A stretch of DNA of 64,000 nt from Aeromicrobium chenweiae. GTDB taxonomy: Bacteria; Actinomycetota; Actinomycetes; Propionibacteriales; Nocardioidaceae. The notes under the pieces are model-generated. The model had not been told where the DNA came from, did no database searches, and worked only from the letters and a program-made list of their open reading frames with translations. Within the stretch, counting starts at the first letter, position 1; each line of letters opens with the position of its first letter. Position numbers and translations under genes: made by a program. This document shows, piece by piece, positions 29,399 to 38,513 of the stretch. The DNA lies in the NCBI RefSeq assembly GCF_003065605.1, contig NZ_CP026952.1, positions 3,472,001-3,536,000 on the forward strand. The letters are read 5' to 3'.

Positions 29399-30637
29399 TC
29401 AGGCGGCTCGGCGGTAGCCGGTTCGTCGTCGACGGCGGACCGGGCGCTGGTACCGATCCGCAAACACGAACCCGCCGACCGCGTCACCGCTGATGTGCAG
29501 CAGCCCGCGGTGCACCAGGTGATGGCAGCGGACGCACAGCCCGACGAGCTGGTCGAGATCGGTTGAGCCACCGAGGGACCACCAGACGCTGTGGTGGACT
29601 TCTAGGTGGGTGTGGTTGCAGCCGGGTGCGGCGCAGATGCCCTTCTGTCGGGCCAGGACTGCTTTGCGCTGCTTGAGGTTCGGTTCGTACTTGGTCCGCC
29701 CGACGTTCAGGACCTGGTCCTGGTCGCGGACGAAACCGGTGATCCCGGACATGCAGAACAGGAACATCAACAAGTGGGGGCCGATCGCACCGTGACCGGC
29801 GAGGGTGGCCGGCTCGGTGACCGGCATCGGGTCCGGCACCCGGTGGGGGTGCTCGGTGTCCTGCCGCACGCGTTCGGCCGCTGCCTCGACGGTCTCAGCG
29901 TCGACGAACACCGACATGTGCGGGCGCACGCCCTTGTCGGATGGCAGCCCGTTTCCGAGGATCGAGGACAGCAGGTCGTCCAGGCCCTGCACCCGTCGCT
30001 GGGCGCCGGTGCGGGTGTCCTCCGCATCGTGGGGTGCGGAGACGGAGTCGAGCACCTTCTTGAGCTTCAGCCCGGTCAGCGTGTTGAGGAATCCGCTGAC
30101 GTGCCACCCCTCGGGCAGGGCGTCGACGGCGAAGTCCTCCTTCTCCATCCCGCCCCGCCACGCGTCGTCCAGGTCTTCGGGATGGGTGCGGTCCTTGAGT
30201 CGCTTGACCGCGTCGAACAGCTCGTCCGGGTCCCGCTCACAGGCGATCGTGACCAGTGCTTCCTCGTACTCCCGCATCGGCTCCAACCCGACGTGGGCGA
30301 GTCCGTAGACGAACACCTGCACGTGAGCGGCACTGATCCGACCCGTCGTGGCAGCTTCAGCCACCAAAGGCAGGTCCCGGAGCGCGTTCACGTTGCGCAC
30401 CAGCCGGGTCGCCTGGCCGGCGTTGAGCCGCAGCTGGTTGCGCACCCACGTGTTCAACGTCGACGCTCCGTCCAGCTCGAACTCCCTTGCGGCCTGGAGC
30501 TCGGCCAGCAGCACCGCCTTCGCCGCGTCCAACGCGTCCTGAGCAGCCTGCACCGCGTGGAGCTTCTCGCGGGTGTCACCCGACGAGAGCGCCTGCGCGG
30601 CGGTGCGCATCGCGTCGATCGTGGGCTCCGGATCCAT
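29399..30637 (-). CDS. DUF222 and HNH endonuclease domain protein (13E12 family), SOS-regulated
   Basis: 412 residues. A DUF222 domain occupies about 1-300 (helical, RLNAGQATRLVRNVNALRDL), followed by a C-terminal HNH nuclease: QKGICAAPGCNHTHLEVHHS with two Cys and the catalytic His pair, then GGSTDLDQLVGLCVRCHHL with the second Cys pair. The tail is basic (PVRRRRRTGYRR). DUF222 proteins are the 13E12 repeat family of M. tuberculosis, multicopy in many actinobacteria and of unclear role. The promoter contains a perfect LexA box, so it should respond to DNA damage. Confidence 0.9.
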   Translation of the reverse strand: MDPEPTIDAMRTAAQALSSGDTREKLHAVQAAQDALDAAKAVLLAELQAAREFELDGASTLNTWVRNQLRLNAGQATRLVRNVNALRDLPLVAEAATTGRISAAHVQVFVYGLAHVGLEPMREYEEALVTIACERDPDELFDAVKRLKDRTHPEDLDDAWRGGMEKEDFAVDALPEGWHVSGFLNTLTGLKLKKVLDSVSAPHDAEDTRTGAQRRVQGLDDLLSSILGNGLPSDKGVRPHMSVFVDAETVEAAAERVRQDTEHPHRVPDPMPVTEPATLAGHGAIGPHLLMFLFCMSGITGFVRDQDQVLNVGRTKYEPNLKQRKAVLARQKGICAAPGCNHTHLEVHHSVWWSLGGSTDLDQLVGLCVRCHHLVHRGLLHISGDAVGGFVFADRYQRPVRRRRRTGYRRAA

Positions 30638-30643
30638 ACCCTC

Positions 30644-30672
30644 AATCTACTCGAACAGGTGTTCGAGCACAA
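30644..30672 (-). promoter_or_regulatory. SOS promoter: LexA box between -35 TTGTGC and -10 TAGATT
   Basis: TCGAACAGGTGTTCGA (30651-30666) is a perfect 6-4-6 palindrome matching the actinobacterial LexA consensus TCGAAC-N4-GTTCGA. On the minus strand it fills the 17-bp spacer between TTGTGC (30672 to 30667) and TAGATT (30649 to 30644). The -10 is 6 nt before the ATG at 30637, so the mRNA is probably leaderless. LexA would physically block the promoter. Beyond it, 30673-30788 holds an A/T-rich stretch near 30685-30720 and nothing else I can name. Confidence 0.88.
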
Positions 30673-30788
30673 GACTTCGTCAGCACTTTTTCATTGATAT
30701 CACAGGAATTATCACGTGTCCGACCGTCGTGCCATGATGGACTCGCGAGCACCGTCCGAGGCCCACGAGGCCGCGCCGGGACCGCTCG

Positions 30789-31064
30789 TCACAGACCGGC
30801 GGGTAGGTGCTGCCGGACCCGGTCGATGTCGTCGGCGGACGGCAGCGCGTCGGTGACCTTGGTGATGCTGGCCCCGATGTCGACCGAGCCGACGGGCACC
30901 GCACCGGATGCCACCAGCTCGTCGACCACTGCGGCGACCTCCTCGTCGGTCAGCCGACGACGCAGCAGGGCGAGCAGCGGGACGTAGTCCTGCGGGGGGA
31001 CGCCCTGCGGGTAGCCCTCGCGCAGCCAGCCCACGACCGACTCCAGGAACGACGGTCTCGTCAT
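30789..31064 (-). CDS. DUF3349 domain protein
   Basis: 91 residues: SVVGWLREGYPQGVPPQDYVPLLALLRRRLTDEEV is the characteristic DUF3349 start, with the GYPxGVPxxDYxPLLALLRRRLT pattern seen in M. tuberculosis Rv0543c. All helical and probably cytoplasmic, function unknown. Its ATG overlaps the small membrane protein stop by four bases (ATGA). Third gene after pit and a membrane protein, the same order as in mycobacteria. Confidence 0.88.
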   Translation of the reverse strand: MTRPSFLESVVGWLREGYPQGVPPQDYVPLLALLRRRLTDEEVAAVVDELVASGAVPVGSVDIGASITKVTDALPSADDIDRVRQHLPAGL

Positions 31065-31351
31065 TTCTCCTCCGCCCCCAGGACGTACCACCCGGTGTGG
31101 TGCCCGATGAAGTCCCGGGCGACGAACAGGACGCCGAGGACGACGGCCGCGGCGACCGTCGCGAAGCACAGGTACGCCACCGCCGTCACCAACGGCCGGC
31201 GGTCCCCGGCCAGGTGCTGGCCACGCACCGTCCCCGCGCCGACCGCCTGCGCGCGCACCCCCGCCGCGAACAGGGTCGGCAGTCCGGCCCCCGCGACGAT
31301 CCCGAAGACCAGCACCTTGAGCAGCGCTCCGACGTCCAGCCAACCATCCAT
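31061..31351 (-). CDS. Small membrane protein of the pit-DUF3349 cluster
   Basis: 96 residues with two hydrophobic segments: VGALLKVLVFGIVAGAGLPTLFAAGV (about 7-32) and VTAVAYLCFATVAAAVVLGVLFVA (about 55-78). No enzymatic motif. ATG 31351 is preceded by GAGG. Sits between pit and DUF3349 exactly as Rv0544c does in M. tuberculosis, so a role linked to phosphate uptake is a reasonable inference only. Confidence 0.8.
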   Translation of the reverse strand: MDGWLDVGALLKVLVFGIVAGAGLPTLFAAGVRAQAVGAGTVRGQHLAGDRRPLVTAVAYLCFATVAAAVVLGVLFVARDFIGHHTGWYVLGAEEK

Positions 31352-31362
31352 GTCCGTGCCTC

Positions 31363-32522
31363 TCAGTTCTGTGCGCCGACGGTGGCGGCCCGTCGCCGGG
31401 TCGACGCGTCGTCCCACTCGTCGTTCACGTTGTCGTGGTCCACCGCGTCGGCGCGCGACCTCAGCCAGATCAGGGCGGCGACGGCCAGCATGGCGACGAA
31501 GACCACCAGCACGCCGGCGAGGCCGCCCACGCCTGCCGTGACGCCGTACGCGCCGGCACCGACCAGCGCTGCCGCCGGGAGCGTCACGACCCACGCGGCG
31601 ACCATCCGCAGGGCGACCCGCCAGCGGACCTCGGCGCCCGGCTTCCCGAGACCGGCACCGAGGATCGATCCGGTCGCGACGTGGGTCGTGGACAGCGAGA
31701 AGCCGAAGTGGCTGGCGAGGAGGATGATCGCAGCCGACGAGCTCTCGGCAGCCATGCCCTGCGGCGACTTGATCTCGATGAGGCCCTTGCCGAGGGTGCG
31801 GATGATGCGCCAGCCACCGAGGTACGTCCCGAGCGCGATCGCGGTGGCGCACGAGACGATGACCCAGGCCGGCGGCAGGCTCTCGTCGGCGCTGACACTG
31901 CCGTACGAGATCAGCGCGAGGAAGATGATGCCCATCGTCTTCTGCGCGTCGTTCGTGCCGTGCGCGAGCGACACGAGTGACGCCGAACCGATCTGCCCGA
32001 TGCGGAACCCGCGATCGGTGCTGCGCTCGGGGACCCCCGGGTCACGCGGTAGACCGACCACGTCCCGAGTGTCGCGACCACGCCGGCGATGACGGGTGAC
32101 AGCACGGCCGGCAGGACCACGTTCGAGACGACGCCCTTCCACTCCACGCCGCTCGAGCCGGCCGCGGCGAGCATCGCGCCGATGACGCCGCCGATCAGGG
32201 CGTGCGACGAGCTCGACGGGATGCCCAGCAACCAGGTCAGCAGGTTCCAGGTGATCCCGCCCACGAGACCCGCGAAGACGATCTCGAGCGTCACCAGGTT
32301 CGCGTCGACGAGGCCCTTGGCGATCGTCGCGGCGACGGCGGTCGAGAGGAAGGCCCCGACGAGGTTGAGCACGGCGCTGAGCGTCACGGCCGTCTTCGGT
32401 CCCAGGGCGCCGGTGGCGATGGACGTCGCCATGGCGTTGCCGGTGTCGTGGAACCCGTTGGTGAAGTCGAAGGCCAGTGCCGTCGCCACCACGAGGATCA
32501 GGATGATGAGGGACTCGGTCAC
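31363..32522 (-). pseudogene. pitA: Pit-family low-affinity phosphate transporter, broken by a one-base frameshift
   Basis: The N-terminal part reads from GTG 32522 (FDFTNGFHDTGNAMATSIATGA is the first PiT signature) to VYRVTRG. After that the reading frame must shift by one base, to continue VPERSTDRGFRIGQIGSASL and the second signature AHGTNDAQKTMGI, ending at 31363. The break is at a run of five C on the + strand (32034-32038, five G in the gene); one more G would restore TRGVPERSTD. Both halves are otherwise intact and well conserved. Either a real loss of function or, quite likely, a homopolymer error. PiT transporters take up phosphate with a cation. Confidence 0.8.
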
Positions 32523-32609
32523 TCTCCTACGGTGAGCCCCGGCCGGTCCCCCGTCGAGGGTCCGGACCGGGTGTTCAGCCGATGTTCACCCGTCGACCTC
32601 GGTGGCGGC

Positions 32610-33377
32610 TCAGTCGCGCGCGGTCATGATGATCGGGTCACCCTCGGTGATCGCGATCGTGTGCTCGACGTGCGCGCCGCGGGAGCCGTCGGCGCTGCGG
32701 ATGGTCCAGCCGTCCTCGTCCATGCGGATCTCGTCCGTGGTGTGCAGGAACCACGGCTCGATCGCGATGACGAGACCCGGCTTGAGGGGCAGGCCGCGGC
32801 CGGCCCTGCCGTCGTTCGCGATGTGCGGGTCGCCGTGCATCGTCCGGCCGACCCCGTGACCACCGAACTGGGTGTTGATCTTCAGACCGTGCGAACGTCC
32901 CACGGCGCCGATCGCGGCGGAGATGTCGCCGACGCGGTTGCCCGGGCGTGCCACGGCGATCGCGGCGTCGAGCGCCTCCTGCGCGTTGTCGATCAGGCGC
33001 ACGTCCTCCTCACGGGGGGTGCCGACGACGACGCTGACCGCCGAGTCGCAGACCCAGCCGTTCAGGGACGCCGCGAAGTCGAGGCTCACGAGGTCGCCGT
33101 CACGCAGCTTGTAGCGGTGGGGCAGACCGTGGAGCACCGCGTCGTTGACCGACGTGCACAGCACCTTGCCGAACGGCATCGCACCGAACGACGGGTGGTA
33201 GTCGATGTAGCAGGACTCCGCGCCGGCGTCGCGGATCATGTCGTGGGCGAGGGCGTCGAGGTCGAGCAGGTCGACGCCGACGGCCGCCTTCTCCGAGAGC
33301 GCGGCGAGGACGGAGGCCACGAACCGACCGGCCGGGCGCATCTCGTCCAGCTGGGCGGGGGTGAGCAGCTCGATCAT
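32610..33377 (-). CDS. map: Methionine aminopeptidase, type I
   Basis: 255 residues removing the initiator Met from nascent proteins. The five metal ligands are all in place: Asp in VSLDFAAS, Asp in VCDSAVS, His in GGHGVGRTMH, Glu in AIEPWF and Glu in VEHTIAI. No N-terminal extension. ATG 33377 overlaps the stop of a small membrane protein by four bases (ATGA). This is not the usual ribosomal-operon map, so the genome may carry a second copy elsewhere. Confidence 0.95.
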   Translation of the reverse strand: MIELLTPAQLDEMRPAGRFVASVLAALSEKAAVGVDLLDLDALAHDMIRDAGAESCYIDYHPSFGAMPFGKVLCTSVNDAVLHGLPHRYKLRDGDLVSLDFAASLNGWVCDSAVSVVVGTPREEDVRLIDNAQEALDAAIAVARPGNRVGDISAAIGAVGRSHGLKINTQFGGHGVGRTMHGDPHIANDGRAGRGLPLKPGLVIAIEPWFLHTTDEIRMDEDGWTIRSADGSRGAHVEHTIAITEGDPIIMTARD

Positions 33378-33751
33378 CGGGGGGCCTCCTGCGAACGGGA
33401 CATGGCGATCTGTGAGACGACGACCGCAGCGACGGTCGCGAGGGTGCCGACGAGCGCCATGGGTGCGCTGCCGTAGACCTCGCCGCTGCCGCCGGTGCTG
33501 ACGGCCGCGACGAGCGCCGCCCCGCCCAGCAGGCCAAGAAGCATCGCGCAGATCGTGTGGACGGTGTTGCGGTGCGACCACGCTGCGTACGTGATGACGG
33601 CGACGACGAGGGCGGCCACGACGAGCGCGATCCGCAGACCGGTCGTCCAGTCCGCGAGCTCGCCGGCGGTGCGGACGCTGTCGATCACGTAGACCAGCAC
33701 CACCACGGCCTCGGCGATCACCAGTGCCGCCATTGCCCGTGCGTTCTTCAC
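33374..33751 (-). CDS. Small four-helix membrane protein upstream of map
   Basis: 125 residues with four predicted membrane segments: AALVIAEAVVVLVYVI, IALVVAALVVAVITYAAW, ICAMLLGLLGGAALVAAV and ALVGTLATVAAVVVSQIA. GTG 33751 is chosen because GGAAGGGG lies 9 nt upstream; a TTG at 33769 would add six residues. Translationally coupled to map by ATGA. Family not recognised. Confidence 0.75.
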   Translation of the reverse strand: MKNARAMAALVIAEAVVVLVYVIDSVRTAGELADWTTGLRIALVVAALVVAVITYAAWSHRNTVHTICAMLLGLLGGAALVAAVSTGGSGEVYGSAPMALVGTLATVAAVVVSQIAMSRSQEAPR

Positions 33752-33853
33752 GACGAACACCCCTTCCAAGTCATCGACCAGCCTACGCGGGGCGCGGCTG
33801 CGGCCGCCGACGGGAACAGGACGCCGGGTCCGCCACCCGTCGACGAGGGACCG

Positions 33854-34675
33854 TCAGCCGCCCAGCGACGTGCGGAAGCGCTGCATCCCGGAGATCCAGT
33901 GGTCGGTGTCCGCGGCCTTGCGGGCGTACATCGTGCCGACCTCGGGGTGCGGCAGCGCGAAGAAGCGTCCGGCCTCGACGGCGTCGAGCACGGCGTCCGC
34001 CACGGCGAGCGCGGTCACCGGCTCTCCCGCGCTGACGACCGAGCGCATCCCCAAGGACGCGTCGGCGTCCGTCGTGGTCGTGCCCTCGGAGAGCATGTCG
34101 GTGCGCACCCCCATCGGGCACGCGCACACCACCTGCAGTCCACGGTCCCCGTACGTCGCGGCGAGCCACTCGGCGAACCCGACCGCCGCGTGCTTCGTGG
34201 TCGCGTAGGTCGGGGAGCCGAGCTGCGTCAGCAGGCCCGCCGCCGACGCCGTGCTGACGAAGCAGCCTCCCATGCCGCCGGCCGCGGCGCGCTCGATCCA
34301 GCCGGGCACGAGCGCCCGCGCCGCCAGGACGTGGGAGCGGACGTTGACGTCCCACGACAGCGCCCACTCGTCGTCGGTCGCGTCCAGGCCGAAGCCCGTG
34401 AACACGCCGGCGTTGGCGAAGAACGCGTCGACCTCACCGCCGGCGGCGGCCAGCGCGGCCACGTGGTCGGCGTCGGAGGCGTCCCCGGCGACGTGCGAGA
34501 CACGTCCCGGGTGGTCGCGGTCCAGCCGTGCGGCCGTCTGCTCGAGGCGGGACGCGTCCAGGTCGCCGATGACGACCGTGGCGCCCCGCTCGAGCAGGCG
34601 CTGGGCCAGGGCCTCACCGATGCCGCTCGCGGCGCCGGTGACGACCGCGACCGCGCCGTCGACGTCGAGGGTCAC
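33854..34675 (-). CDS. Short-chain dehydrogenase/reductase
   Basis: 273 residues, classical [16 protein letters not shown] for cofactor binding (about 13-25), an NAG motif ([10 protein letters not shown]), the catalytic Ser in FVSTASAAG and YATTKHA carrying Tyr and Lys. An Asp after beta-2 (IGDLDASRL) suggests NAD rather than NADP. GTG 34675 overlaps the acyl-CoA dehydrogenase stop (GTGA). Probably acts on a hydroxyacyl or related intermediate in the pathway served by its neighbours. The exact substrate is unknown. Confidence 0.9.
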   Translation of the reverse strand: MTLDVDGAVAVVTGAASGIGEALAQRLLERGATVVIGDLDASRLEQTAARLDRDHPGRVSHVAGDASDADHVAALAAAGGEVDAFFANAGVFTGFGLDATDDEWALSWDVNVRSHVLAARALVPGWIERAAAGGMGGCFVSTASAAGLLTQLGSPTYATTKHAAVGFAEWLAATYGDRGLQVVCACPMGVRTDMLSEGTTTTDADASLGMRSVVSAGEPVTALAVADAVLDAVEAGRFFALPHPEVGTMYARKAADTDHWISGMQRFRTSLGG

Positions 34676-35886
34676 TTGTACTTCTTGATCTCGGCGCGGG
34701 CCAGGGCGTTCTTGTGCACCTCGTCCGGACCGTCGGCGAAGCGCAGGGTGCGCATCCCGGCGAACCACTCGGCCAGCGGGAAGTCCTGGGACAGGCCGCC
34801 CGCGCCGTGCACCTGGATCGCCTTGTCGAGGATCCACTCGACGGTCTGCGGCGTCGCGATCTTGATGGCCTGGATCTCGGTGTGCGCCGCCTTGTTGCCG
34901 GCGGTGTCCATCAACCACGCGGCCTTCAGCGTCAGCAGGCGCAGCTGCTCGATCTTGACCCGCGACTCCGCGATCCAGTCCCGGACGACACCCTGGTCGG
35001 CGATCGGCTTGCCGAACGCGACGCGCTCGAGGGCCCGGCGGCTCATCATCTCCACCGCGCGCTCGGCGATGCCCAGCGAGCGCATGCAGTGGTGGATGCG
35101 CCCGGGTCCGAGGCGGGCCTGCGCGATCGCGAAGCCTTCGCCCTCGCCGGCGATCAGGTTCGACGCGGGCACACGGACGTCGGTGAAGCGCATCTCGGCG
35201 TGCCCACCGTGGTCGCGGTCGTGGTAGCCGAAGACGTGCATGCCGCGGATGATCTCGAGTCCGGGGGTGTCCCGCTCGACCAGGATCATCGACTGCTGGC
35301 GGTGCCGGTCGGCGTCCGGGTCGGTCTTGCCCATGACGATGAAGATCTTGCAGTCCGGGTTCATCGCGCCGGTGATCCACCACTTGCGGCCGTTGATGAC
35401 GTAGTCGTCGCCGTCACGGACGATGCTGAGCTCGATGTTGGTGGCGTCCGAGGACGCGACCTGCGGCTCGGTCATCGCGAACGCGGACCGGATGTCGCCC
35501 GCGAGCAACGGCTCGAGCCACCTCTTCTTCTGCTCGTCGGTGCCGAACATGCTCAGCACCTCCATGTTGCCGGTGTCGGGCGCGGCGCAGTTGAAGACCG
35601 CCGGGGCCATCTGGATGCTGCGGCCGGTGATCTCGGCGATCGGGGCGTACTGCAGGTTCGTCAGGCCCGCGCCGTTCTCGCTCGGGTCGAAGAAGTTCCA
35701 CAGCCCCTGGGCCTTGGCCTTCGCGCGCAGCTCCATGACGATCGGCGGGAACGTCCAGCGGTCGTTCGCGACGTTCTCCTCGATCTGCTGCTTCAAGATC
35801 CCCTCGGCCGGGTAGACCTCGGCGTCCATGAACGCCTCGACCTTCGCGACGAGGTCCAGGGTCTTCTCGTCGTGTCCGAACTGCAT
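34672..35886 (-). CDS. Acyl-CoA dehydrogenase
   Basis: 404 residues, FAD-dependent acyl-CoA dehydrogenase (long form, ACAD10/11-like): [19 protein letters not shown] and [15 protein letters not shown] form the central beta domain, [21 protein letters not shown] starts the C-terminal helical domain and [21 protein letters not shown] lies near the end. Starts at ATG 35886, two bases before the MaoC stop; a GTG at 35895 is an alternative. Between MaoC and SDR genes, suggesting beta-oxidation of a branched or unusual acyl-CoA. Confidence 0.93.
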   Translation of the reverse strand: MQFGHDEKTLDLVAKVEAFMDAEVYPAEGILKQQIEENVANDRWTFPPIVMELRAKAKAQGLWNFFDPSENGAGLTNLQYAPIAEITGRSIQMAPAVFNCAAPDTGNMEVLSMFGTDEQKKRWLEPLLAGDIRSAFAMTEPQVASSDATNIELSIVRDGDDYVINGRKWWITGAMNPDCKIFIVMGKTDPDADRHRQQSMILVERDTPGLEIIRGMHVFGYHDRDHGGHAEMRFTDVRVPASNLIAGEGEGFAIAQARLGPGRIHHCMRSLGIAERAVEMMSRRALERVAFGKPIADQGVVRDWIAESRVKIEQLRLLTLKAAWLMDTAGNKAAHTEIQAIKIATPQTVEWILDKAIQVHGAGGLSQDFPLAEWFAGMRTLRFADGPDEVHKNALARAEIKKYK

Positions 35887-35887
35887 C

Positions 35888-36346
35888 TCACTCACCTGCC
35901 ATGACGTAGACGACCTCGGCGATGCAGACGGGCTTGTCGGCGCCCTCACGCTCGACCACGAAGCTGATCACCAGCTGGGTGCCGATCGCGATGTCCTTCG
36001 TCTCCAGCAGCGTGGCGGTCGCACGGAGGCGGGAGTCGACCGGGACGGGGCTGGGGAAGCGCACCTTGTTCGCGCCGTAGTTCATGCCGAACGCCAGGCC
36101 CTCGATCGAGTAGATCTGCTGGGCGAGGACGGGCAGCAGCGACAGGGTCAGGTAGCCGTGGGCGATCGTCCCGCCGAAGGGACCCTGTGCCGCACGCTCG
36201 GGATCGACGTGGATCCACTGGTGGTCTCCGGTCGCGTCGGCGAACGTGTTGATCTGCTCCTGGGTGACCGTGAGCCAGCCGCTGGTCCCGATCTCCTCTC
36301 CGGCGGCGGCCTTGAATTCTTCGAGACTGGCGAACACACGGGGCAT
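35888..36346 (-). CDS. MaoC-like enoyl-CoA hydratase
   Basis: 152 residues, a single-hotdog MaoC dehydratase. [19 protein letters not shown] contains the catalytic Asp and His (DxxxxH) of (R)-specific hydratases and [17 protein letters not shown] is the conserved helix after it. The ATG at 36346 has GAGG upstream. First gene of the MaoC-ACAD-SDR unit; a palindromic element lies 35 bp upstream of its start. Confidence 0.92.
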   Translation of the reverse strand: MPRVFASLEEFKAAAGEEIGTSGWLTVTQEQINTFADATGDHQWIHVDPERAAQGPFGGTIAHGYLTLSLLPVLAQQIYSIEGLAFGMNYGANKVRFPSPVPVDSRLRATATLLETKDIAIGTQLVISFVVEREGADKPVCIAEVVYVMAGE

Positions 36347-36379
36347 GGAGTGACCTCACTGCAGGACGGGGGTACGGGG

Positions 36380-36393
36380 TAAGCGCTTGCTTA
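36380..36393. promoter_or_regulatory. Palindromic element TAAGCGCTTGCTTA upstream of maoC
   Basis: TAAGC-GCTT-GCTTA forms an inverted repeat, and read on the minus strand it contains AGCAAGCGCTTA, resembling half of the KstR2-type site AnCAAGnnCTTGnT and related TetR sites of fatty acid and steroid degradation genes. It would be the operator for the MaoC-ACAD-SDR unit. No regulator gene is adjacent, so the factor is unknown. Confidence 0.55.
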
Positions 36394-36432
36394 GTCCGCA
36401 CCCTAGCCGTCGGGCCGTCCGCACGCCAGAGG

Positions 36433-37113
36433 TCAGATGAGGTGGACGACCACAGGGACAGCCCCCAGCGCCGCGGCCAGCACCGTCGCGGCGCGGTCCA
36501 GACCGCTCCAGGACGCGGGCTCGGCCCAGGTCCGGTCGTGGGCGGTCGCGAAGCCCCGGGCATCCATCGCGATCGACGAGGCGGATGCACCGCGCAGCGC
36601 CTGCACGAGCAGCGCGAAGGACATGTCGGCGATGTAGGGCCCGTTCGCCAGGGGGTTGCGCCGGGCGCCGAACCCGCGGGCGCGCCGGACCCGGTCGAGC
36701 TGCTGCCACGCGAGGTGGAAGCCGAGGAATCGCTGCAGCGCCGCCGAGAACGCCGCGACCATTCGGGCCGGCAGCCGCAGGGACTGCGCGAGGTAGTCAC
36801 CCAACCGGGCCGGGTCGAGATAGCCCAGCATCACCGAGCCGGGCCAGGCCAGCACCAGGATCCGCAGACCGGCCGTGATGGCCTCCGGCACGTCCCGACC
36901 GCCGAGCCGCCAGGTCGAGTACACGATCGTGACGGCGGCGACCGCGGACAGGAGCAGGCACAGCAACGGGTAGCGCCACGACGGCAGGAACAGCACGGCT
37001 GCGAGCGCGTAGGCTCCGACGGCCCAGGCAGCCGTCGTCAGATCGCGGACGAACAGCGAGCCGATCAGCGAGAACAGGCCGAACGAGAAGAGCACCAGCG
37101 GATTGAGCCGCAT
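36433..37113 (-). CDS. ykoC: ECF transporter T component (YkoC, CbiQ-like permease)
   Basis: 226 residues, the EcfT/CbiQ family: about five membrane helices in the first 130 residues, then QLDRVRRARGFGAR, the ARG coupling motif region that contacts the ATPases. It energises uptake together with the fused ATPase and the YkoE substrate-binding component. ATG 37113 is preferred for AGAAGG six bases upstream; a GTG at 37128 overlapping the ATPase stop is an alternative. Confidence 0.88.
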   Translation of the reverse strand: MRLNPLVLFSFGLFSLIGSLFVRDLTTAAWAVGAYALAAVLFLPSWRYPLLCLLLSAVAAVTIVYSTWRLGGRDVPEAITAGLRILVLAWPGSVMLGYLDPARLGDYLAQSLRLPARMVAAFSAALQRFLGFHLAWQQLDRVRRARGFGARRNPLANGPYIADMSFALLVQALRGASASSIAMDARGFATAHDRTWAEPASWSGLDRAATVLAAALGAVPVVVHLI

Positions 37114-37124
37114 CACGAGCCTTC

Positions 37125-38513
37125 TCACCGCAGGACCCCCGCGGCCAGGGCGATGTCGACGTCGCGGCGCAGGTCGGCGTCATGCGTGGACACCACGACC
37201 GTGGCGCCCGCGAGCCGGGTCGCCTCGACCCAGCCGGCGACAGCTGCCCACGTCGAGGGATCCTGGCCGACCGTCGGCTCGTCGAGCAGCACGAGGCCCG
37301 GACGGTGCGCGAGCCCGGCCGCGATCGCGAGCCGCCGCTGCTCGCCGCCGGAGAGCCGATAGGGATTGCTCGGGGCGAACCGCCCCAGGCCGAAGACGTC
37401 CAGGATGCCGGCGACGTCGACCTCCCGCTCGAGGCGCCGCGACGACCGGCTCACCTCCTCGGCGACGGTGCGCGCGAGGAAGCCGTGCTCGGGATTCTGC
37501 GGGACCCACCCGGCGACTGCCGCGAGGGCGCGTGACCTCATCGCCCGCAGGCGCGGCGTCACGGTGCCCTCGCTCACCGGGATCAGTCCTCCCACGACGC
37601 CGACAGCAGTCGACTTGCCCGCACCGCTGGGGCCCGTGAACGCGGACACCTGGCCTGGCCGGACGGTCGCGTCCAGCCCCTCCAGCGCACGGGTGCGCTG
37701 GACACCTCGCAAGGTCCGCAGCACGAGGTCGACGGCCACCTTGTCGAGGACGACCTCGGGCCCCGCGCCCACGGGTGCGACGAGCTCGGCCGGGACGTCG
37801 AGCGGGACCGGGGCGGTCATGCCGGGAGTCCACACGCCGGCCGGCGGGGGGCCGGTCACGAACGACGCCACGTCCCCGTCGGCCACGACCTGGCCGTCCG
37901 CGGAAAGCACGACGACCCGGTCGACGTGCTCCAGCCACGGGCCGATGCGGTGCTCGACCACGATCATCGTGCGGCCCCGGGACGCCGACACGATCGCGTC
38001 GCGCACGGTCGCGGCCGTCGCGGCGTCGAGCATGGCGGTCGGCTCGTCCAGCAGCATCACGTCGGGCTCCAGCGCCAGCACGCCGGCCAGCGCGAGTCGC
38101 TGCTGCTCCCCGCCGGACAGGGCGCCCGTCGGGTGCTGGCGACCGTGGCGCAGACCGACGGCCTCGATCGCGTGGTCGACCCGGCGCCAGATCTCCTCGC
38201 GCCCGACCCGCAGGTTCTCCAGCCCGAAGGCGACGTCGCGGCCGATCTGCTCGGCCACCACCGCGTCGGCGGGATTCTGCAGGAGCAGGCCGATGCGACC
38301 GTCGACCGCGGCCGAGCCGGTCAGCTCGCCCGCGATCGTCGCACCCAGCGCACCGGCCAGCCCCAGCAGCATCGTGGACTTGCCCGACCCGCTCGGGCCG
38401 ACGAGCAGCACGCGCTCGCCGGCACCGATCGTCAGGTCGAGGCCCGCGACGACCGGCTCACGGCGACCGAGCGGGCGCCAGGTGAAGCCGTCGAACCGGA
38501 CGTCTCCGCGCAC
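37125..38513 (-). CDS. ykoD: ECF transporter fused double ATPase (YkoD)
   Basis: 462 residues with two complete ABC domains in one chain. First: GPSGSGKST (Walker A, about 40), LSGGEQQRLALAG, VMLLDEPTAMLD. Second: GPSGAGKST (about 292), LSGGEQRRLAIAAG, LVLLDEPTVGQD. This EcfA1-EcfA2-type fusion is the YkoD arrangement. Starts with GTG immediately after the ykoE stop and overlaps or nearly touches ykoC, so all three are one operon beneath a TPP riboswitch. Confidence 0.93.
   Translation of the reverse strand: MRGDVRFDGFTWRPLGRREPVVAGLDLTIGAGERVLLVGPSGSGKSTMLLGLAGALGATIAGELTGSAAVDGRIGLLLQNPADAVVAEQIGRDVAFGLENLRVGREEIWRRVDHAIEAVGLRHGRQHPTGALSGGEQQRLALAGVLALEPDVMLLDEPTAMLDAATAATVRDAIVSASRGRTMIVVEHRIGPWLEHVDRVVVLSADGQVVADGDVASFVTGPPPAGVWTPGMTAPVPLDVPAELVAPVGAGPEVVLDKVAVDLVLRTLRGVQRTRALEGLDATVRPGQVSAFTGPSGAGKSTAVGVVGGLIPVSEGTVTPRLRAMRSRALAAVAGWVPQNPEHGFLARTVAEEVSRSSRRLEREVDVAGILDVFGLGRFAPSNPYRLSGGEQRRLAIAAGLAHRPGLVLLDEPTVGQDPSTWAAVAGWVEATRLAGATVVVSTHDADLRRDVDIALAAGVLR

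Noticed and set aside
30673..30788. A/T-rich stretch before DUF3349, considered as a prophage attachment site or transferred DNA
   Set aside because: It is short, has no duplicated ends, no integrase and no flanking tRNA. It fits promoter sequence for the DUF222-HNH gene.
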